From Methanobacteriota archaeon (GTDB taxonomy: Archaea > Thermoplasmatota > Poseidoniia > Poseidoniales > Poseidoniaceae): 11,112 nt of DNA. Below, in pieces: positions 6,032 to 11,112 of this stretch (within the stretch, counting starts at the first letter, position 1; each line of letters starts with the position of its first letter). The position numbers and the translations under genes were made by a program. The stretch lies in contig PBOE01000019.1 in the NCBI GenBank assembly GCA_002725275.1, positions 1,989 to 13,100 of the forward strand. The letters are read 5' to 3'. The notes under the pieces were generated by a model, which saw only the letters and a list, made by a program, of their open reading frames with translations, ran no database searches and was not told the origin of the DNA.

Positions 6032-7417
6032 CTATTCAAACAACTGGTCGAGCAGCCAGTCGGGATTAAACTGCATGAGGTCGTCGTAGCCCTGGCCAAC
6101 GCCGGCGAAGACGATGGGTCGGCCGGTGGCGTAAGCGATGGAGAGGCCTGCACCTCCTTTGGCATCGGTGTCCATCTTGGTCAGGACGGCGCCGTCAAAT
6201 CGCATGATGTCCTGAAACATCTTGGCCTGCTCAACGGCGTCGTTGCCAGCAAGTGAGTCGCCGACGAAGAGGGTCAAGTGCGGGTTCGTCACCTTTCGAA
6301 CCTTGTTGAGTTCATTCATCAGGTTGGTTTTGTTCTGCATGCGCCCGGCGGTATCAACCAGCACCACGTCAATGCCTTTGGCTTTCGCCGATTCGATGGC
6401 GTCCCGGGCAATGGCGGCGGAATCACCGCCGCGCTGGCTGGAAACGCACCGAATGCCGAGGCGGTCACAATGGGATTCAAGTTGTTGGATGGCGCCGGCT
6501 CGGAACGTGTCACCGGCGGCAGCGATGACGCTGCGGCCGTTGTTGAGGAGGCGTTGTGCAATCTTGGCCGCCGTGGTGGTCTTCCCCGTCCCGTTCACGC
6601 CCACCAGCATGATCACGACGGGAAGGTCGCCAGCTTCGATGAAGCCGTCCACCGTTGCGTCAAAATCCCAGTAGCCGGCCTGGAGCAGGGCGTGAAGCGC
6701 GCGCTTTAATGCAGCCTCGAGCACTTTCGAAAGATCAGCACCTCGACGAAGTCGAGCGCCCACCAGCGCATCGCGAAGACTGTCGATGATGGCGCCCGAG
6801 GCTTGAGAAGAGATGTCCGATTCGAGAAGAACCCATTCGAGTTCCTCGAGCAGGTTGTCGAGGGCTTCACCGGGCTTGATCACCCGTCCACCCTCTTGGA
6901 CAACACCACCACCAAGGTCGACGTTGATGGACTGCCCGCCTTCCATTTCGATGGCAGCGGTTTTGCTCGACCCCTTCGGCGCCTGCGCCACTTCCACAAG
7001 TTGTCGCCCGGTGGTGGTACGCATCATGGAAAGATCAACCTTGGAGCCCTGAGGGCGAGCAACCTCAACGGCGCCGCGCTTCTTCATGGCCTTCCTGGCC
7101 TTCTCTTCTCGTCGTTTCCGCTCCTTCTCCTGGCGCTCAAGCAATTTTCGCTCTTTTTTCGTCAGGGTCACCGGAGCCAACGGTTCGTCATCGTCCCACG
7201 AATCCCAGTCATCATCGTCCGTTTCCACCGGAGCCGTCGGAAGGGGTTCTTCATCGACGTCGTCCCAATCTTCCTCTTGGGGCGCTGGCGCCGAGGATGC
7301 TGGTCCGTCGAGCAACGCCTGCGCTTCCTCAGAGGTTGCCTCCACCGAGAGGGCTTGGTCGTCGGTTTCGTCGGCCACCTCGTGAACGCGTTTACGAAAA
7401 CGATCGAACAATCCCAT
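6032..7417 (-). CDS. ftsY: Signal recognition particle receptor FtsY (SRP54-type GTPase)
   Basis: 461 residues. It docks ribosome-SRP complexes at the membrane so that membrane and secreted proteins reach the Sec translocon. The N-terminal region to about residue 83 is very acidic and contains two similar Trp-containing segments (50-64 and 70-83). A highly basic segment follows (87-114). The NG domain starts near residue 185, with helices ending around 255. The GTPase motifs are complete: G1 GVNGTGKT (273-280), the insertion-box motif DTFRAGA (303-309), G3 DTAGRM (355-360), G4 TKMD (413-416), GGAG (421-424) and GVGQGYDDL (439-447). There is no membrane helix; the acidic/basic N-terminal region probably mediates peripheral membrane contact. 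The ATG at 7417 is preceded by GAGGG six bases upstream, which overlaps the prefoldin stop codon, so the two genes form an operon. This order is typical of Euryarchaeota. Confidence 0.97.
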   Translation of the reverse strand: MGLFDRFRKRVHEVADETDDQALSVEATSEEAQALLDGPASSAPAPQEEDWDDVDEEPLPTAPVETDDDDWDSWDDDEPLAPVTLTKKERKLLERQEKERKRREEKARKAMKKRGAVEVARPQGSKVDLSMMRTTTGRQLVEVAQAPKGSSKTAAIEMEGGQSINVDLGGGVVQEGGRVIKPGEALDNLLEELEWVLLESDISSQASGAIIDSLRDALVGARLRRGADLSKVLEAALKRALHALLQAGYWDFDATVDGFIEAGDLPVVIMLVGVNGTGKTTTAAKIAQRLLNNGRSVIAAAGDTFRAGAIQQLESHCDRLGIRCVSSQRGGDSAAIARDAIESAKAKGIDVVLVDTAGRMQNKTNLMNELNKVRKVTNPHLTLFVGDSLAGNDAVEQAKMFQDIMRFDGAVLTKMDTDAKGGAGLSIAYATGRPIVFAGVGQGYDDLMQFNPDWLLDQLFE

Positions 7418-7426
7418 GATGGTCCC

Positions 7427-7981
7427 TCAGTCGTCAAGTGTCAAATCGCCACCAAACATGCTTCGGCGGCGCGGTCGACGCTGCCCCTGTTCCGCAGGCG
7501 TTGATTCGATTTCACCGGAAGGTTCGCTCGGTGCGGGTTCGGGCGCAGGGGCTTCCTTGAGTTGCTCTGCAAGCCGATTGAAGGATTGAGCGGCTTGGCC
7601 CAACGAGACCTCGGTTTGGTCCGATTGCACCTTCAACTCGTCGCGAAGGTGTTGGATGTCGGCTTGCCGTTGCTGCGTGAGGGTTCGAACATCGCTCCAT
7701 GGTCGCTCACCGAACACGCCCGTTCCCAAATCAACCAGTGCGGTGCCCTCCCCTTCACCGTCATGGCGGTAAGGAAGGCTGACGCCCGAGCCAATGGGAA
7801 GGTGGGTGGAGACGCTGCGTCCGCCGTCGCGGGCAAGGAGGGTGTCGAGCACCGCATCGGTGATGGCGTGTTCGGCCAACACTGCGTCAACCTGCTCGAT
7901 GCGGAGGTTGATTTCATCCAAACGTTTGCGGAGGGTTTCCACCTCTTGCGCAAGGCGTTGGAGTTGGGCACGGTCCACCAT
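7427..7981 (-). CDS. pfdA: Prefoldin alpha subunit
   Basis: 184 residues. Prefoldin alpha joins beta subunits in a jellyfish-shaped hexamer that holds unfolded proteins and passes them to the thermosome. Residues 4-50 form the first coiled-coil helix (heptad pattern LQRLAQEVETLRKRLDEI). A beta-hairpin region follows with LPIGSGVSLP (61-70) and VDLGTGVFGERP (83-94), the alpha-type hairpin signature. The second coiled coil spans about 97-142. A roughly 40-residue tail follows: proline/glutamate-rich, then basic (QRRPRRR, 167-173), ending in SMFGGDLTLDD. The tail makes the protein longer than usual archaeal alpha subunits (about 140-150). The ATG at 7981 was chosen because the coiled coil begins right after it and an AGGTTGAG element lies shortly upstream. 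The longer frame to 8125 would overlap the HxlR gene and add unrelated sequence. Its stop overlaps the ftsY ribosome site. Confidence 0.9.
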   Translation of the reverse strand: MVDRAQLQRLAQEVETLRKRLDEINLRIEQVDAVLAEHAITDAVLDTLLARDGGRSVSTHLPIGSGVSLPYRHDGEGEGTALVDLGTGVFGERPWSDVRTLTQQRQADIQHLRDELKVQSDQTEVSLGQAAQSFNRLAEQLKEAPAPEPAPSEPSGEIESTPAEQGQRRPRRRSMFGGDLTLDD

Positions 7982-8072
7982 GGCGCTCAACCTGCCGAGT
8001 TGCTTGGGGTTGAAGAAGCCCGCGATGGGGTGAAGTGGCGTGGGCGAAAAGGTATCATCAGCGTGACTTGCA

Positions 8073-8078
8073 TTTATC
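8073..8078 (+). promoter_or_regulatory. TATA-like box in the HxlR/prefoldin divergent intergenic region
   Basis: TTTATC lies 36-41 bases before the HxlR ATG at 8114 and would place transcription start about 10 bases before that codon. It reads as GATAAA on the other strand, where it could serve prefoldin with a leader of roughly 65 bases. No closer TATA-like box is seen before prefoldin. The direction it serves is uncertain. Confidence 0.4.
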
Positions 8079-8113
8079 TGACGGGGAACCGTCGTCCTCT
8101 TTGGTGGCCACGA

Positions 8114-8443
8114 ATGAACGAACACTGCAGTCCAACGTACGGGAAGGTTGACGATGTTTTGGAGATGCTCACCAAATCAAAATCGCTTCACATCCTGATG
8201 GTGCTCGACCGAGCAAGCGGCCCTCTCCGCTTCACCGAACTGAAAGAGGGGGTGAAGGCTTCATCGACCACCGTTTCTCGACGCATCAAGGAGTTGGAAG
8301 CGAACGGTTTGGTCGTTCGCTTAACCAACCCCAATGCACCCCAACTAAGCCTCTACGCGCTGTCAAGCCACGCCACGAAATTGAGTCCGGTCATGCAATC
8401 GCTCTACGAGTGGGCAGAGCAGTGGACGATGAAGCCGGTCTGA
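8114..8443 (+). CDS. HxlR-type winged-helix transcriptional regulator
   Basis: 109 residues, a single compact winged-helix domain. It has the HxlR layout: a cysteine near the N-terminus (C5), a first helix with KSLHILMVLDRASGPLRF (23-40), FTELKEGVKASSTTVSRRIKELEANGLV (40-67) as the helix-turn-helix with the recognition helix at about 50-64, a wing ending in LYALSSHATKL (80-90), and a C-terminal helix (93-105) that usually forms the dimer. HxlR proteins bind DNA as dimers and respond to small molecules or to oxidation of the conserved cysteine; the ligand here is unknown. The ATG at 8114 is the only sensible start: upstream sequence in frame is antisense to prefoldin. The gene stands alone on the plus strand, divergent from pfdA (132-base gap) and convergent with LX (21-base gap). 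Both neighbours are housekeeping genes, so the regulated target is not obvious; autoregulation is plausible. Confidence 0.85.
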   Translation: MNEHCSPTYGKVDDVLEMLTKSKSLHILMVLDRASGPLRFTELKEGVKASSTTVSRRIKELEANGLVVRLTNPNAPQLSLYALSSHATKLSPVMQSLYEWAEQWTMKPV

Positions 8444-8464
8444 AGCTGGGCGCTCAGGCGAAGT

Positions 8465-8737
8465 TCACTCTTCTTCGGCAGCGACCGCAACGGGACCGCC
8501 TTGTGCGGCGATCTCATCACGGAAGTGGTGGAGAACAGCGGGTTCGGTGGATGTCCGAGGGTCAATTTCGCTCACGCTCTCGATCTTGATGCTGCGTCGC
8601 ATGATGCGGTGTCGGGACCCAAGAGTGGAGTACACCTTGTGCTTCGCTGCGTCGGTGTCCTCGGCAGGGAGGTCGTAGGAAAACGGTTGGCGTTGGCTGC
8701 CAAACGGGGCGGTTCCTGAAACTCGGTAGGCCTTCAT
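8465..8737 (-). CDS. rpl18a: 50S ribosomal protein LX (L18Ae family)
   Basis: 90 residues. It is a small archaeal large-subunit protein related to the eukaryotic L18a/eL20 fold. The family signatures are clear: MKAYRVSGTAPFG at the start, QPFSYDLPAEDTDAAKHKVYS in the middle, and GSRHRIMRRSIKIESVSEIDP (40-60). Thirty residues follow, ending in an alanine/glutamate-rich tail (AVAAEEE); this is somewhat longer than typical LX proteins. The ATG at 8737 is preferred over 8761 because the conserved sequence begins there. Upstream are both GGAGG (five bases before the ATG) and a TATA-like TTTAAGGA (24-31 bases before); if transcription starts at the ATG, the first would be untranscribed. The gene is usually followed by prefoldin alpha and ftsY in Euryarchaeota; here the HxlR gene separates it from them on the opposite strand. 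Confidence 0.93.
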   Translation of the reverse strand: MKAYRVSGTAPFGSQRQPFSYDLPAEDTDAAKHKVYSTLGSRHRIMRRSIKIESVSEIDPRTSTEPAVLHHFRDEIAAQGGPVAVAAEEE

Positions 8738-8760
8738 CGGGGCCTCCGACCTGCCATCCA

Positions 8761-8768
8761 TCCTTAAA
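8761..8768 (-). promoter_or_regulatory. TATA-like box of ribosomal protein LX
   Basis: On the minus strand TTTAAGGA lies 24-31 bases before the LX ATG at 8737, matching the position of an archaeal TATA box for a leaderless or very short-leader message. Its TTAAGGA core is repeated in inverted orientation at 8804-8810, in front of the divergent protease gene. Confidence 0.5.
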
Positions 8769-8803
8769 CGCGCTGGCGCGTGAACGCACTGCCGGGAAAC
8801 AGG

Positions 8804-8810
8804 TTAAGGA
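8804..8810 (+). promoter_or_regulatory. TATA-like box of the S8 protease
   Basis: TTAAGGA on the plus strand is centred about 26 bases before the ATG at 8833, the expected distance for a leaderless archaeal transcript. The same bases include AAGGAGGG (8806-8813), which resembles a Shine-Dalgarno but lies about 19 bases from the ATG, too far to work as one. Confidence 0.45.
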
Positions 8811-8832
8811 GGGACGGGCGCATGGTTTTCTC

Positions 8833-11112
8833 ATGCGCAAGGCGGTTTGGGCCATCGTGTTGTTACTCGCACCGCTCGCATCCGGGATGGGATTCGAACA
8901 GCAAGACGATTTCGAACTCAACGGACATGAAGTCCTTCTCGTGCTTCAAGACGGGGTCTGGACTTCAGAACGGTGGGCCATGGTTGAAGAGGCGGGGGTC
9001 CAACCGCTTCGCAGCGTACGTTCCGACGCATTGCTCGTTTGGATGGAGGCGAACACCGACCCTGCGACGTTGGGCCTCGACATCCTGCTCGAGCAGCCTG
9101 AACCCGCTCAAATGCGCCTCGGTCTTGAAGCGTCCAACGGTCCGGGAGAGCATCGTGTCGTGCTGGAACCTCGACTTCCAAATGAGGTCGTTGAGCGTCT
9201 CCAGTCAAACCTGGTTCAACGGGGGTTAAAGATCACATCAACATCGCTCGATGTGGGAGGAAACCTCCCTGGGTCGCTGACCGTCCTTGCGCCGAGCCCC
9301 GCCTCGTTGGAGCCGGTCCTTGCCGTCGACGGCGTCCTGTGGATTGAACCCGTTCTCTCGACACACGCAAGAAACGAGCAGGCGGCCGGCCTCATCGAAT
9401 CGGGGACCTTGAATGAGCACCCCTACTGGACGATCGGCCTGAACGGCACCGGTGTGGTGGTCGGGGTCGCTGACAGCGGCCTCGATGCAGACCACGCCTG
9501 TTTCCGAAACGCGACCACGGCGACAAGTCCGCACGCCGAATCCACCGCACCCTACCCTGCGGTCGGCCTTTACGGCGACCACCACCGGAAAATTCTCTTC
9601 TTGAACAGCAGCATTGACGGCAACGACACGCCCGGGCACAGCGACTATCGACACGGAACGCACGTCATCGGGTCGCTTGGGTGTCACAACGTCGATGCGT
9701 ACCGGCAGGACGCCGTCCCCTCAAACGGTTCAACGCTCGCACACGGGACCCGTTTGGTGGTCCAAGACATCGTCTCGTCCGAAGGCTGGGTCCCGCCCAA
9801 CGTGGATGCCTTGCTATGGGAGTCCTCCTCCTACGGTGGCGTCGTCCATTCAAACTCATGGGGTGACGACACCACCGCCTACACGGAACGAACCAGCCGG
9901 TTCGACGCTTATGCGCGCGTCATGCCGTGGTCCCTGGCCCTCATTGCGCCGGGCAACAGCGGTGAGGGCGTGCTTGAGCCCGCCAACGGCCGGAACGTGG
10001 TCGCCGTCAGCGCCACCGCCAAGGACATCGAAGAAGGGCGATGGGGTGGTTCCGCTTACGGACCGACCGAAGCGGAAACGGACGGTGTGTTCCTGCTGGC
10101 GCCGGGGGCGAACATCCAATCGGCAGGCGCCGACGGTTTCCTCGATACCAACAACGACAACCTTCGCCTCTCTTCGGGCACCAGCATGTCAACGCCCCAC
10201 GCAGCGGGTGCGACGGCGGTGATTCAACAGCTGTATCAGGACGGGTGGTTGGTGCCGGCCAACGCCCCGTTAACCCTGCACTACCTCAGGGACTTGCAGC
10301 CGAACTGGGCGGACGATGCGCCCTTGATGCGAGGGGTGTACCTCGGCGAGGGGTTCACGCCCTCAGGTTCGCTTCTGAGAGCGTCGCTGGCGATGGCGAC
10401 CTCGCCGCTGGCCGATGACGTCCGGAACGGTGGCAACGGAGGCTACGATCTCCACAACCCGTACGACGGGTGGGGGGCGTTAAATCTCAGCCAATTGTTT
10501 GATGCGAGCTCGGTCTCGAACGGAAATTCCCCAACGAGGGACACGTGGGTGCATGACAGCTATCGCCTTTCTTCAGGTTCAGTGGCCGAATGGTTCGAGC
10601 AAAACAAGGGAGAAACCGCCGATCTTTCAGGCATGGTTGAGGCCGGCGCGCCCCTCAACCAAAGCGTTGGGCCGTTCCTCCAAACCGGAGACATGTTCAC
10701 GCAGCGACTGACCCTGATGCAAGGCGAGGATGTACGCATTCGCATGGCCTTCCCGGCGCAACCCGAGCCGGCGATGGTGGACGACTTGCAACTTCGGATT
10801 CGCCTTGAAGACGGAACCATTTTGCTACCGGACGAATTGCGAGAAGGTGGGTTTGCACCAACCGAATTCTATCCCGATATCGTTGACACCAACGACACGA
10901 CGGCGTTTCCGCCAACCAACGAAACCGTGGTTGGAATCGACATTCCGCAGAGCTACCTCCAAGGCATGTCCTATCTCGACGTGGACGTCATCGCCCGATT
11001 CGTACAACCGGGTGGTGAAGCGGGGAGCACCGGCCTCGACGGGGATGCGGTCGGCTTTGCGCTCGTCGTGAAAGGGGTTGACCGGGATTCCCGAGCCTAC
11101 GACGACGACGAC
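8833..11112 (+). CDS. Secreted subtilisin-like serine protease (S8 family), 3' end beyond window
   Basis: 760 codons without a stop, continuing past the right edge. Residues 1-20 or so form a signal peptide (MRKAVWAIVLLLAPLASG), so the enzyme is exported. A pro-region follows to about 190, ending in the propeptide-like strand VLAVDGVLWIEP. The peptidase domain carries the full catalytic set: Asp214 in GVADSGLDADH, His274 in RHGTHV, oxyanion Asn375 in APGNSG, and Ser451 in SSGTSMSTPHAAG, so activity is likely. Residues from about 520 on look like a beta-rich accessory domain with alternating hydrophobic strands. The visible part ends in four aspartates. It probably degrades extracellular protein or matures surface proteins. 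The ATG at 8833 fits the signal peptide and the upstream TATA-like box; the ATG at 8822 is in another frame. It is divergent from LX with a 95-base gap. The true C-terminus and any anchor cannot be seen. Confidence 0.93.
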   Translation, partial: MRKAVWAIVLLLAPLASGMGFEQQDDFELNGHEVLLVLQDGVWTSERWAMVEEAGVQPLRSVRSDALLVWMEANTDPATLGLDILLEQPEPAQMRLGLEASNGPGEHRVVLEPRLPNEVVERLQSNLVQRGLKITSTSLDVGGNLPGSLTVLAPSPASLEPVLAVDGVLWIEPVLSTHARNEQAAGLIESGTLNEHPYWTIGLNGTGVVVGVADSGLDADHACFRNATTATSPHAESTAPYPAVGLYGDHHRKILFLNSSIDGNDTPGHSDYRHGTHVIGSLGCHNVDAYRQDAVPSNGSTLAHGTRLVVQDIVSSEGWVPPNVDALLWESSSYGGVVHSNSWGDDTTAYTERTSRFDAYARVMPWSLALIAPGNSGEGVLEPANGRNVVAVSATAKDIEEGRWGGSAYGPTEAETDGVFLLAPGANIQSAGADGFLDTNNDNLRLSSGTSMSTPHAAGATAVIQQLYQDGWLVPANAPLTLHYLRDLQPNWADDAPLMRGVYLGEGFTPSGSLLRASLAMATSPLADDVRNGGNGGYDLHNPYDGWGALNLSQLFDASSVSNGNSPTRDTWVHDSYRLSSGSVAEWFEQNKGETADLSGMVEAGAPLNQSVGPFLQTGDMFTQRLTLMQGEDVRIRMAFPAQPEPAMVDDLQLRIRLEDGTILLPDELREGGFAPTEFYPDIVDTNDTTAFPPTNETVVGIDIPQSYLQGMSYLDVDVIARFVQPGGEAGSTGLDGDAVGFALVVKGVDRDSRAYDDDD

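Larger units (their letters stand above)
8761..8810. repeat. Inverted heptamer pair in the LX/protease divergent promoter
   Basis: TCCTTAA at 8761-8767 and its reverse complement TTAAGGA at 8804-8810 are separated by 36 bases. Each arm doubles as the TATA-like box for the gene it faces. The arrangement could be coincidence from two TATA boxes of similar sequence, or a site for a shared regulator. Confidence 0.4.

Noticed and set aside
7982..8125. 48-residue N-terminal extension of prefoldin alpha
   Set aside because: The extension has no prefoldin character, overlaps the HxlR start on the other strand, and the coiled coil begins at the ATG at 7981.
8562..8921. Minus-strand 119-codon frame spanning LX and the protease start
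   Set aside because: It crosses the divergent promoter and lies out of frame with LX, whose own frame is strongly family-like.
8780..9229. Plus-strand 149-codon frame at the protease 5' end
   Set aside because: It is out of frame with the protease, whose frame carries a signal peptide and all catalytic motifs.

Overview
The window reads as a stretch of an archaeal chromosome, most likely a GC-rich euryarchaeon of the Thermoplasmatota, and possibly a marine group II (Poseidoniales) genome. Three genes near the middle are archaeal information-processing markers that are often neighbours in Euryarchaeota: ribosomal protein LX/L18Ae, prefoldin alpha and the SRP receptor FtsY. Other archaeal signs are TATA-like boxes about 24-32 bases before start codons (leaderless promoters) and Shine-Dalgarno sequences in front of genes inside operons. 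The lineage below archaeon is inferred from gene content and style, not proven.

Layout, right to left on the minus strand: rpl18a/LX (8465-8737), prefoldin alpha (7427-7981), ftsY (6032-7417), a DUF1844 protein (5612-5992), a tail-anchored degenerate receiver-domain protein (4896-5567), a large beta-propeller lipoprotein (2407-4818), a GT-A glycosyltransferase (1412-2410), a Gfo/Idh/MocA oxidoreductase (488-1402) and a small four-helix membrane protein (88-441). Two genes lie on the plus strand. One is a HxlR-type winged-helix regulator (8114-8443), inserted in opposite orientation between LX and prefoldin. The other is a secreted subtilisin-like (S8) protease that starts at 8833 and runs open through the right edge.

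The minus-strand genes fall into three blocks. Block one is translation, folding and membrane targeting (LX, prefoldin, FtsY). Block two is a set of poorly understood proteins at or near the membrane (DUF1844, the receiver with a C-terminal anchor, the lipoprotein). Block three looks like a surface-glycan or sugar-modification cassette (glycosyltransferase, sugar oxidoreductase, small membrane protein). Coupling is tight: the FtsY and oxidoreductase Shine-Dalgarno sequences overlap the preceding stop codons, and the glycosyltransferase start overlaps the lipoprotein stop as ATGA.

The most interesting items are the tail-anchored receiver, which has lost the phospho-accepting aspartate; the conserved cluster split by an inverted regulator; and the LX/protease divergent promoter, where the same TATA-like heptamer appears in mirror image at the same distance from both starts. 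I found no tRNA, rRNA, CRISPR array, insertion sequence or phage gene. No gene-free stretch exceeds 300 bases; the longest is the 132 bases between the prefoldin and HxlR starts.
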